Assembly: GCA_027031025.1 (NCBI GenBank)
Contig: JALVEJ010000011.1
Location: forward strand, 1 to 5,805
Reading direction: 5' to 3'
Length of the DNA stretch: 5,805 nucleotides
Origin: Flavobacteriales bacterium
GTDB taxonomy: Bacteria; Bacteroidota; Bacteroidia; Flavobacteriales; Flavobacteriaceae
The notes below the pieces were generated by a model. It was not told where the DNA came from and searched no databases. It saw only the letters and a list, made by a program, of their open reading frames with translations. Position numbers and translations under genes: made by a program. Positions 1 through 5,786 of this stretch are shown piece after piece (the first letter of the stretch is position 1; each line of letters opens with the position of its first letter).

Positions 1-1
1 G

Positions 2-1198
2 GCAGCTGTTGAACAATTTGGCAAAGATTATCGTTTTAAAACCAAATTGGTTTACAGTGGTAAGATTGTCAAAAATATGCTTTTCGGCGATTTGATTTTT
101 CAACCAAGCGGTGACCCGACTTTCGGTTCCCCGCGTATGAAAGAAGATTATAAGCAATTGATAAATGAAGCTATTGCAGCTATTAAACGGCAAGGAATAA
201 AAAAAGTTTCAGGGCAATTAGTAATGGAACTTAACGGTTGGCGGTATCCGGCAGCCGGTAGCTGGCCAATTGAAGACATTGGTAATTATTACGGCACCGG
301 TGCTTGGGATTTTAATTTCAACGACAACCGCATCGATATATATATGAAACGTGGCACTCACATTGGTGAGCCGACCAAAGTATTATATACAGAGCCCAAA
401 ATTGACGGCATCACTTATCACAGCAAAGTAACAACTGCCGCACCTGATACAAGCGATGAAGCTTATATTTATGCAGCACCTTTTGATACAGAGCGCTATA
501 TACTCGGCACTATTCCGGCAGGTAAAAAAACGTTTCGGGTTAAAGGTGGTATGCCCAATCCACCGCTATCGTTTCTCAAATTGTTTAAAGCCCGCTTGCA
601 AGCCAACGGCATAGCGGTTAAAGGTATTCAAATACGCTATACACAAAAAACGTATCCGCAAACTATTTGGCAACACCGATCCAAACCTTTGTTGGATATT
701 GTTAAAATCACTAACGATCATAGTATGAATCATTTTAGCGAGGCATTGGCATGGCTGCTGATACAAGGCGATGCGCCGGCTACCGGTTATTTAGATAAAC
801 AAAAAATTCATGATTTTTTTACTCCCTATGGTTTTGCGGATGCCGATATAGAAGACGGAAGCGGATTGGCACCGGACAACTTGGTACAACCGGCACAAAT
901 GACAGCTTTTTTAAAATTGATGACAGATAAACTGGGGCAACCGGTTGTATTAGATATTTTACCACATGGTGGTGAAGACGGTTATGCCAAGTATTTTTTG
1001 AAAAACGACACGTTGCAAAAACAAGTTTGGGTTAAAAGCGGGTCGGTTAGTAAGGTGCAAAATTATACCGGTATTTTTAAAGCCAATTCCGGCAAATTTT
1101 ACAGTTTTTCCATCATGACCAATTATTTTATCGGCAAACATAAAGCCGTTAGAAAAGCCATTGAAAAATTGTTGAAAAACTACATTGTAAGTTTATAA
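2..1198 (+). CDS. dacB: D-alanyl-D-alanine carboxypeptidase/endopeptidase, PBP4 (peptidase S13) family, 5'-partial
   Basis: This periplasmic serine peptidase would trim or cleave peptidoglycan peptide cross-links. The frame is open from base 2 and gives 398 residues, beginning AAVEQFGKDYRFKTKL, which fits the stretch just after the catalytic SxxK of PBP4 proteins. SxxK and the signal peptide should therefore lie roughly ten or more residues beyond the window's left edge. Visible family marks, counted from base 2, are GDPTFGS near the start, the second active-site motif SMN (SxN) at residues 241-243 (bases 722-730), DGSGL at 285-289, and the third motif KSG at 345-347 (bases 1034-1042), which stands where KTG is found in many homologues. 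A TTG at base 47 could be taken as a start but is internal. The C-terminus looks complete and ends at a TAA 53 bases before the next gene. The family call is firm; the exact in vivo specificity (carboxypeptidase or endopeptidase) cannot be read from sequence. Confidence 0.93.
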   Translation, partial: AAVEQFGKDYRFKTKLVYSGKIVKNMLFGDLIFQPSGDPTFGSPRMKEDYKQLINEAIAAIKRQGIKKVSGQLVMELNGWRYPAAGSWPIEDIGNYYGTGAWDFNFNDNRIDIYMKRGTHIGEPTKVLYTEPKIDGITYHSKVTTAAPDTSDEAYIYAAPFDTERYILGTIPAGKKTFRVKGGMPNPPLSFLKLFKARLQANGIAVKGIQIRYTQKTYPQTIWQHRSKPLLDIVKITNDHSMNHFSEALAWLLIQGDAPATGYLDKQKIHDFFTPYGFADADIEDGSGLAPDNLVQPAQMTAFLKLMTDKLGQPVVLDILPHGGEDGYAKYFLKNDTLQKQVWVKSGSVSKVQNYTGIFKANSGKFYSFSIMTNYFIGKHKAVRKAIEKLLKNYIVSL

Positions 1199-1251
1199 AG
1201 TTCAAAATAACCTATGCAAACAAACCTTATACTTTCAACTTTTAACTCAAT

Positions 1252-1833
1252 ATGTTTCAAATAGGAAAAACCATAATCACTGACGATTTGTTTGAACAAG
1301 AATTTGTATGTAACTTACAAGCATGCAAAGGCATCTGTTGTGTTGAAGGTGACTCAGGTGCCCCACTTTTAGAAGAAGAAAAAGCCGTTTTAGACCATAT
1401 TTATCCGGAAGTTTTGCCATATTTAACCCCCGAAGGCATTGAAGCCATTAATCAGCAAGGCAAATACGTCATTGACCAAGACGGTGACTTAACGACCCCT
1501 TTGATTAACGGGAAAGAATGTGCCTATGTTACACAAGATGAAAACGGAATTTATCAATGTGGAATAGAAGTTGCTTACAATAATGGTAAAATTGACTGGC
1601 AAAAACCCATATCTTGTCATTTATATCCTGTAAGGGTTAAAGATTACGGCGAATTTATGGCTGTTAATTACAACCAATGGAATATTTGCAGCAGTGCTTG
1701 CGAACTGGGCAGACAATTGCAAGTGCCTTTATTTAAGTTTTTAAAAGAACCTTTGATTAGAAAATTCGGAAAAGATTGGTATGATGAAGTGGAAATCATT
1801 GCCCGTGAGTATTTTAAAATGGATGTAAAATAA
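1252..1833 (+). CDS. DUF3109 family cysteine-rich protein
   Basis: This 193-residue protein matches the DUF3109 family of Bacteroidota from its first residues (MFQIGKTIITDDLFEQEFVC) and has the usual length. It has nine cysteines in a family-like pattern: C20, C25, C29 and C30 in CNLQACKGICC, then C90, C103, C122 in SCHLYPV, and C146 and C150 in NICSSACELG. The clustered cysteines resemble those of YkgJ-type putative zinc/iron-chelating proteins, so metal or Fe-S binding is a reasonable inference, but no reaction is known to me. There is no signal peptide or membrane segment, so it is probably cytoplasmic. The ATG is preceded by an AT-rich stretch without a Shine-Dalgarno, as is usual in this phylum. 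It lies 53 bases after the PBP4 gene and 8 bases before the next gene, so it is probably co-transcribed at least with the latter. Confidence 0.9.
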   Translation: MFQIGKTIITDDLFEQEFVCNLQACKGICCVEGDSGAPLLEEEKAVLDHIYPEVLPYLTPEGIEAINQQGKYVIDQDGDLTTPLINGKECAYVTQDENGIYQCGIEVAYNNGKIDWQKPISCHLYPVRVKDYGEFMAVNYNQWNICSSACELGRQLQVPLFKFLKEPLIRKFGKDWYDEVEIIAREYFKMDVK

Positions 1834-1841
1834 ATAAACCA

Positions 1842-2270
1842 ATGAAAAAAATTGTATTGATTACTTTATTAGGATTGTTAAATTTCGGTTGCCTGCCGGA
1901 TGTTATTACTATCAATCAAGCCGAAGAGCAAACGGTTTTTCCGGGTGTAAAAGGGGCGCCTGTTATTGAAAAATTTACGGTAAAATTTACTTTGTCTAAA
2001 CCGGTGCAATTGGAAGCTATCCAATTTAAAAACAAAAATATGTCTTTCAGTCTTGATAAGTTTTTACTTAAAAATTACGATACCGGTCATAATTATTTAC
2101 TTCATAAAACATTAGCCCCCGGTAATTATATTTTTGAAGCGACGACTGTTAAAAAAGAAGGTATGGAAACAGACAAAAATATTTTGATTTTTAAAATTAA
2201 AACATCTCAAAATAAAACCTACGATTATAAAGTTAAACTCATCAAAGGAAAAGATATTTTTATGCCATAA
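1842..2270 (+). CDS. Small putative lipoprotein of unknown function
   Basis: I do not recognise the family of this 142-residue protein. It starts with a typical export signal: MKK, a hydrophobic stretch (IVLITLLGLL) and then NFGC, with C17 as the probable lipidated residue. The lipobox is imperfect, with Asn rather than Leu/Val at -3 and Phe at -2, though Gly at -1 is normal. The mature part of about 125 residues alternates hydrophobic and polar residues and is rich in Lys, Thr and Ile, suggesting a compact beta-sandwich; no catalytic motif is visible. Only 8 bases separate it from the DUF3109 gene upstream, so the two are probably one transcript. A TAnnTTTG-like element starts 6 bases after its stop. 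The reading frame is well supported by the signal sequence and tight spacing; the function is open. Confidence 0.75.
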   Translation: MKKIVLITLLGLLNFGCLPDVITINQAEEQTVFPGVKGAPVIEKFTVKFTLSKPVQLEAIQFKNKNMSFSLDKFLLKNYDTGHNYLLHKTLAPGNYIFEATTVKKEGMETDKNILIFKIKTSQNKTYDYKVKLIKGKDIFMP

Positions 2271-2275
2271 AAATC

Positions 2276-2283
2276 TATATTTG
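2276..2283 (+). promoter_or_regulatory. Candidate -7 element (TATATTTG), weaker of two before the DUF3078 gene
   Basis: TATATTTG is a perfect match to the Bacteroidota -7 consensus TAnnTTTG. It sits just after the lipoprotein stop and 93 bases before the DUF3078 ATG. I see no TTG-type -33 element at the expected distance, and the surrounding sequence is so AT-rich that a chance match is plausible. Confidence 0.25.
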
Positions 2284-2346
2284 TATTTTTTTAAGATTAT
2301 TGGGTTATGAAATTCAAAAATAAGACTAAAATTTACAATTTTTTTG

Positions 2347-2362
2347 TATTTTTGCAAAAATA
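2347..2362 (+). promoter_or_regulatory. Candidate promoter -7 element (TATTTTTG) inside a 16-bp palindrome, for the DUF3078 gene
   Basis: Bases 2347-2354 read TATTTTTG, matching the Bacteroidota -7 consensus TAnnTTTG, 22 bases before the ATG at 2377. The next eight bases, CAAAAATA, are its exact reverse complement, so the whole forms a perfect 16-bp palindrome. A convincing -33 TTG element at normal spacing is missing. The position and match make this the best promoter candidate for the downstream gene, separating it from the preceding genes. The palindrome could also be an operator, but that is inference. Confidence 0.45.
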
Positions 2363-2376
2363 AAATTTAAAAACAG

Positions 2377-3225
2377 ATGAAAATGAGAAAATTATTTTTT
2401 GTATTATTAGTCATGGGAAGTTTGATAATCAATGCCCAAGACAAAAAAGAAGTCAAAGAAGGCTGGAACAACAATGGTGATATCAGTTTGATGTTTAATC
2501 AAGCTTCATTTGACAATTGGATTAAAGGAGGAGAAAACTCATTGGCTCTCAACGGTTTAATCAATTACAATTTCAATTACAAAAAAAGCAAAAATGTTTG
2601 GGATACCAAATTGATTGTTGCTTACGGTTTAAGCCATATCAATGATTTGACCAAAAAAACCGACGACCGTTTTGAGATTAATTCAACCTATGGTCATCAA
2701 GCATCTAAATTATGGTATTATTCATTTTTCGGAAATTTTAAAACCCAAATGACCGATGGTTACGATTATAGTGTAACGCCTAAAATCACGACTTCAAAAT
2801 TATTCGCTCCGGCTTATTTGAGTTTCGGTCCCGGTATGTTATGGAAAAAATCGGATAACTTAAAAGTAAACTTTGCACCGGCTACATCAAAATTGACCTT
2901 TGTCATGGACGATGCTTTATCTGCTGCCGGCGCTTTTGGTGTAGATTCCGGTAAAAACTTACGTTATGAATTGGGTGTTGCTATTAATGGCTATTACAAG
3001 TTTGATTTAATGAAAAATATTTCAATGGAAAATATTCTTGGTTTATATAGTAATTATTTAGATCATCCGGAAAATGTAGATGTAGATTATCAAATGAATA
3101 TGGTGATGTCTATCAATAAATATATCAGTGCAAATTTTGGTATTAATTTGTTATATGATGATAATGCTTTGCAAGACATTCAGTTGAAAGAAGTATTTGG
3201 TTTAGGTTTTAATGCCAAATTCTAA
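2377..3225 (+). CDS. DUF3078 domain-containing protein, probable outer-membrane beta-barrel
   Basis: This 282-residue protein has an N-terminal signal peptide (MKMRKLFFVLLVMGSLIINAQ) with likely cleavage near A20/Q21, typical of exported Flavobacteriales proteins. The mature protein opens with GWNNNGDISLMFNQASFDNW (residues 29-48), characteristic of the Bacteroidota DUF3078 family. The rest is a run of amphipathic strands rich in Tyr, Asn, Gly and Phe, and the protein ends in ...GLGFNAKF with a C-terminal Phe, as in many outer-membrane beta-barrels. Location in the outer membrane is therefore likely, but substrate and role are unknown. Two near-adjacent starts are possible (ATG at 2377 or 2383); the choice affects only two residues before the signal's hydrophobic core. 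The gene probably has its own promoter in the 106-base gap upstream and is closed by the hairpin terminator starting 23 bases after the stop. Confidence 0.88.
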   Translation: MKMRKLFFVLLVMGSLIINAQDKKEVKEGWNNNGDISLMFNQASFDNWIKGGENSLALNGLINYNFNYKKSKNVWDTKLIVAYGLSHINDLTKKTDDRFEINSTYGHQASKLWYYSFFGNFKTQMTDGYDYSVTPKITTSKLFAPAYLSFGPGMLWKKSDNLKVNFAPATSKLTFVMDDALSAAGAFGVDSGKNLRYELGVAINGYYKFDLMKNISMENILGLYSNYLDHPENVDVDYQMNMVMSINKYISANFGINLLYDDNALQDIQLKEVFGLGFNAKF

Positions 3226-3248
3226 AAACTTAAATATTAATAAACATG

Positions 3249-3289
3249 AAAGGAGGCTGTCTCGAATTATTTAAGACAGCCTCCTTTTT
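3249..3289 (+). terminator. Strong rho-independent terminator after the DUF3078 gene, possibly bidirectional
   Basis: The arms GGAGGCTGTCT (3252-3262) and AGACAGCCTCC (3274-3284) are perfectly complementary over 11 bp with an 11-base AT-rich loop. Three further A-T pairs extend the stem into the T run at 3285-3289. It lies between converging genes. On the minus strand the hairpin is followed by TTTCATGTTTATT, a weaker U-rich tail, so it may also stop transcripts of the acyltransferase gene that ends at 3434. Confidence 0.9.
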
Positions 3290-3433
3290 CGTTCTTTGGG
3301 TTATTCGCTTAATAAGTATATGCTGAACAATAGGCTTGCTGTGTGTTATACCAATTTCAAATAAAGAATCATCTGAAAACAATTTAGTGTAAACAGTATA
3401 ATTTGTTGGGTATAATTGCGTGTATAAGCAGTA

Positions 3434-4360
3434 TTACATATTTTTTAGTTGATATGCTAGTTTCTTAATTTCAGCCGCCCATTCGTGTCGTGATTTGCTA
3501 TCGTCAAAAGTGTGCCATGTAACCGGTTTACCAAAAATGATTTTTATGGTTTGATTTCTTTTTTTAAGCAGTTCTCTTGAAAGCCAGAACAACTCAATAT
3601 TAGCCTTTATGCCCAATTTACGCCGCCAGCTTGCTACGCGATAAAAAGTTTTAGAGTTTTCGGTCGGAATGTAAAACGGCACCACGTCTTTTTGATATTT
3701 TCGGGCATATCTCACAAAACCACTGCGCCATAAGCCATCATCAGGTTTGCCGTTGTATTTACGCATCACTTCTCCGGAAGGAAACATAGTAACCGGAACC
3801 GAGTTGTCTGACAAACGCTCTTCAAGCAATTGCCGGTCTTTTTCTGTGATTTTTCCAAATACATTAATAGGCACTAAAATGCCTGATAAGGGTTTTACAG
3901 CCATCAAGACTTCATTTGCCGGATGGTTGATACTAGTAAAACCGGCTTGTTTTAACGCATGCACCAAAACAAAAAAATCCAAACCGCCCAAAGCATGATT
4001 ACCGACAAAAATCAAATTGGTTCGCTTTGGAATATTTTCAAGTCCGACAACTTCAAATTTTAAATTCAACTCCTTATTAATGGCTTCTACAAAATCAAAA
4101 TCTTGCAAATGTGACGTTTTTCGCAACAACTCATTCAATTCTTTTTCTTTAACCCACCAACGAATTAAATTGATGACAAAGCTCGGGATTTTGGCAATGT
4201 TCTTATTTTTTTGCGAACGAATGATTTTTTTGATGTCTATTTGGATGGGAGGCGGAAGTGAAGCATGGTCACCAGAGGCTTCGTTCCGGCTGTCACCAAA
4301 ACGATACTGGTCAAAATGCGTTGTGTTCTTTTGTGAAAATGAGGATTTGTCAGGATTCAT
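3434..4360 (-). CDS. PlsC-like lysophospholipid/glycerolipid acyltransferase family protein
   Basis: This 308-residue protein would transfer an acyl chain to a lipid hydroxyl at the inner membrane. The domain runs from about residue 100 to 285. Residues 117-130 read IFVGNHALGGLDFF, with the active-site pair H122 and D128, spaced H-x5-D instead of the common H-x4-D. Residues 162-170 read LVPINVFGK, and FPSGEVMRK (193-201) is the glycerol-phosphate-binding-type motif. VVPFYI (226-231) and IIFGKPVTW (274-282) complete the domain. The NHxLGGLD form recalls Bacteroidota acyltransferases of the GlsA/OlsF type (glycine and ornithine lipid O-acylation), but ordinary phosphatidic acid synthesis cannot be excluded. 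I chose the ATG at 4360; a TTG directly before it (4361-4363) would add one residue. The first 35 or so residues are hydrophilic, precede any recognisable homology and contain a GC-rich segment. It is transcribed toward the DUF3078 gene, with an ISL3 element 142 bases upstream. Confidence 0.85.
   Translation of the reverse strand: MNPDKSSFSQKNTTHFDQYRFGDSRNEASGDHASLPPPIQIDIKKIIRSQKNKNIAKIPSFVINLIRWWVKEKELNELLRKTSHLQDFDFVEAINKELNLKFEVVGLENIPKRTNLIFVGNHALGGLDFFVLVHALKQAGFTSINHPANEVLMAVKPLSGILVPINVFGKITEKDRQLLEERLSDNSVPVTMFPSGEVMRKYNGKPDDGLWRSGFVRYARKYQKDVVPFYIPTENSKTFYRVASWRRKLGIKANIELFWLSRELLKKRNQTIKIIFGKPVTWHTFDDSKSRHEWAAEIKKLAYQLKNM
4267..4297 (-). repeat. GC-rich segment with GGTGAC direct repeats inside the acyltransferase N-terminal coding region
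   Basis: On the minus strand this 31-base stretch begins GGTGACAGCC and ends CTCTGGTGACC, so GGTGAC occurs at both ends, 18 bases apart. Twenty of 31 bases are G or C, in clear contrast to the AT-rich sequence on both sides. It is translated in frame as GDSRNEASGD (residues 22-31), a hydrophilic stretch with no place in the acyltransferase domain. It may be a copy of a dispersed short repeat that landed in frame; only one copy is visible here. Confidence 0.35.
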
Positions 4361-4427
4361 CAATTTCTTAGTGCTTTAATTTTGGTTACTGGATTTTCAT
4401 CTGTTTATTTTTTAATTTTAACATTTC

Positions 4428-4453
4428 GGTTCCCGACTATTGTCGGGATAACC
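4428..4453. repeat. Short hairpin repeat upstream of the acyltransferase gene
   Basis: TCCCGAC (4431-4437) and GTCGGGA (4442-4448) form a perfect 7-bp stem with a TATT loop. Outer GGT/ACC pairs extend it to 10 bp across a two-base bulge. No T run follows directly on either strand, so it is not a classical terminator; on the minus strand it lies in the leader or promoter region of the acyltransferase, 68 bases before the ATG. Its GC-rich stem stands out from the AT-rich gap, suggesting a dispersed intergenic palindrome or an RNA hairpin. Confidence 0.5.
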
Positions 4454-4502
4454 TTTGATGATTAAAATAATCATTTTTTTTTGTGTGTTTAATAATTATT
4501 TT

Positions 4503-4528
4503 GGTTCTACTGCAATTATTGTGGATAA
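4503..4528 (+). repeat. Left terminal inverted repeat of the ISL3 element
   Basis: It starts GGTTCTACTGCAA (4503-4515), identical to the first 13 bases of the reverse complement of the right end. Of the next 13 positions, 9 match, with mismatches at repeat positions 14, 16, 18 and 24. The transposase stop codon (TAA on the minus strand, bases 4516-4518) is inside it. Confidence 0.93.
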
Positions 4529-5739
4529 AGATCTAAACCACCGTGAAAAAACAAGATAGCACTTCTAAAATTATTAAAGGTTCTATATCCTCTACCAATT
4601 GTTTTTATTTCTTGTATTTTTCCGTTTAATCTTTCTGCCATTGCATTATTAAAAGAACTAACCAAAGCATTCGTCACTCCTACTACATGTTTTAAGAATG
4701 TTTCGACCACTTTGTTAATTTCTTTTATCTGTTTATTCTTGGAATTGGCAGCCCACTTGTAGAATAGATAAAACGCATGTCGGGTTTCCTTTTCAATGCC
4801 GAATAAGTCTTTAAAGTTTTCTCTAACTTCCCATGCTTTACTTACATTGTAATTGGCATTTCTAATAGCTTCAAACTTAATGCGTTGTTTTTCAGTTAGA
4901 TTGCATTGGTTTTTCAATAATGCCCATCTGCTGTTTCTTAATTCCTGATTACTCTTTACTTCCCGCCGTCTTACTTTATCAATGGCATCGTTAAGGTATT
5001 TTATCAAGTGAAATTTATCGTGAACGATTTCTGCATTGGGTAATTTTTCTTTTGATGCGGACATATATGCATCCCACATGTCCATACTTATTGTTTCCAC
5101 ATCGGATTGTTGTTGTGGAGTTAGAGATTTATCCAATAATTTTTTTGCAGAATCTTTTGTACGTCCTTCTTCTATGTCTATCACATACCCCCCTGCCGGA
5201 CTACTTAAAACACTGACATAATGATGCCCTCTTTTAAATGATTTTTCATCAATACTTAAATGTTTTAATGACATATTCTGCAAATTCCTTCTTTTCAAAC
5301 CTCTTTCGCAACTTTTATGAATAATGCTATTTATTACTCGAAAACCACAACGCATGAATTCAGCTGTTTTGGTTTGATTTTTTGTTATTTGCAATAAAGT
5401 TATTACCTGTGCTTCAAACAAAAAGGTGTATCTATCATGTTTTGATGCCCACGGGGGACTTATTGTTTTTACTTTATTTTGACCATCAATTATGCGTGGA
5501 AGTCTACATAAAATATATGTTTTATACTCCATTGTATCCAAATGACGCCATTTTCTCTGTTTTGCATGATCATATATCTTATAACGCTTATTATCATCAC
5601 CGTAAGTTACTTCTTTTCCTACATATTTTATTTCTATGTTTATTTCTTTCAAATCAAAATCGGTAGTGATATTTACAACTTGCCAATGCTCATTAAGGTT
5701 TAGCAATAAATTAAAATACTTTGATAATTTATGTTCCAT
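4516..5739 (-). CDS. ISL3-family transposase (DDE)
   Basis: This 407-residue enzyme would cut and rejoin the IS ends. Domains in order: an N-terminal region (about 40-95) equivalent to the ISL3 zinc ribbon, with WRHLD at 64-68 and LPRI at 80-83; a helix-turn-helix-like segment (about 105-150) around TKNQTKTAEFMRCGF; then the DDE catalytic core. Probable catalytic residues are D164 in LSIDEKSF, D220 in ISMDMWDAY and E369 in AMAERLNGKI; VHDKFHLIKYLN at 239-250 and GRGYRTFNNFRSAILFFHGG at 382-401 are typical of the family. The zinc-ribbon region lacks the usual paired cysteines; the only Cys there is C78. The reading frame is intact and of normal length. The start ATG at 5739 is supported by its closeness to the IS end and a promoter-like TAAATTTG just upstream. 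The gene points toward the acyltransferase. Confidence 0.95.
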   Translation of the reverse strand: MEHKLSKYFNLLLNLNEHWQVVNITTDFDLKEINIEIKYVGKEVTYGDDNKRYKIYDHAKQRKWRHLDTMEYKTYILCRLPRIIDGQNKVKTISPPWASKHDRYTFLFEAQVITLLQITKNQTKTAEFMRCGFRVINSIIHKSCERGLKRRNLQNMSLKHLSIDEKSFKRGHHYVSVLSSPAGGYVIDIEEGRTKDSAKKLLDKSLTPQQQSDVETISMDMWDAYMSASKEKLPNAEIVHDKFHLIKYLNDAIDKVRRREVKSNQELRNSRWALLKNQCNLTEKQRIKFEAIRNANYNVSKAWEVRENFKDLFGIEKETRHAFYLFYKWAANSKNKQIKEINKVVETFLKHVVGVTNALVSSFNNAMAERLNGKIQEIKTIGRGYRTFNNFRSAILFFHGGLDLYPQ

Positions 5740-5749
5740 ATTTTTTCTT

Positions 5750-5757
5750 CAAATTTA
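5750..5757 (-). promoter_or_regulatory. Candidate -7 element (TAAATTTG) of the transposase promoter
   Basis: On the minus strand the sequence reads TAAATTTG, a perfect match to TAnnTTTG, between the right terminal repeat and the ATG. With only 10 bases to the start codon, the transcript leader would be just a few bases long. No TTG is seen at the -33 distance, which falls inside the terminal repeat, so the promoter may be weak. Confidence 0.4.
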
Positions 5758-5760
5758 TCA

Positions 5761-5786
5761 TTTTCCACTAAATTTGCAGTAGAACC
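5761..5786 (-). repeat. Right terminal inverted repeat of the ISL3 element
   Basis: Read on the minus strand from 5786 it begins GGTTCTACTGCAA and continues ATTTAGTGGAAAA, matching the left repeat at 22 of 26 positions. It sets the outer boundary of the IS upstream of the transposase. Confidence 0.93.

Larger units (their letters stand above)
4503..5786 (-). mobile_element. Complete ISL3-family insertion sequence, 1284 bp
   Basis: The element is bounded by imperfect terminal inverted repeats that both begin GGTTCTACTGCAA and match at 22 of 26 positions. It encodes one intact ISL3-type transposase on the minus strand. The length is normal for the family. Packing is tight: the transposase stop codon lies inside the left repeat, and the start codon is 21 bases from the right repeat. 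ISL3 elements usually make 8-bp target duplications; the left flank is ATTATTTT and the right flank GTTTTTTT, so no clear duplication is seen. Either the right flank is a contig-end artefact or the duplication has been lost. The intact open reading frame suggests recent activity. Confidence 0.93.

Noticed and set aside
1034..1042. KSG in place of KTG in the PBP4 third motif as a sign of an inactive enzyme
   Set aside because: Ser at this position is common in Bacteroidota PBP4 proteins and chemically equivalent; SxN is intact.
47..1198. TTG at 47 as the start of the PBP4 gene
   Set aside because: The frame stays open to base 2, and the residues before 47 (AAVEQFGKDYRFKTK) fit the PBP4 family, so the gene continues beyond the left edge.
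3246..3326. 26-codon open frame (MKGGCLELF...) after the DUF3078 gene
   Set aside because: It runs through both arms of the terminator hairpin and has no sign of being translated; it is best explained as chance.
3346..3415. Inverted repeat TTATACC ... GGTATAA in the convergent gap
   Set aside because: Only 7 bp match across a 56-base spacer in AT-rich DNA; too weak to call a mobile element or RNA structure.
3290..3433. Possible small RNA or gene in the gap between converging genes
   Set aside because: No promoter, stable structure or convincing reading frame seen; it looks like ordinary intergenic sequence.
4361..4363. TTG as the acyltransferase start
   Set aside because: An ATG follows immediately at 4360-4358 and is the more usual start; the difference is one residue.
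4017..4379. Open frame on the + strand opposite the acyltransferase, and similar antisense frames at 566-766, 959-1141, 2112-2357, 3747-3998, 5036-5221 and 5382-5666
   Set aside because: All lie opposite or overlap well-supported genes, and their translations show no recognisable domain.
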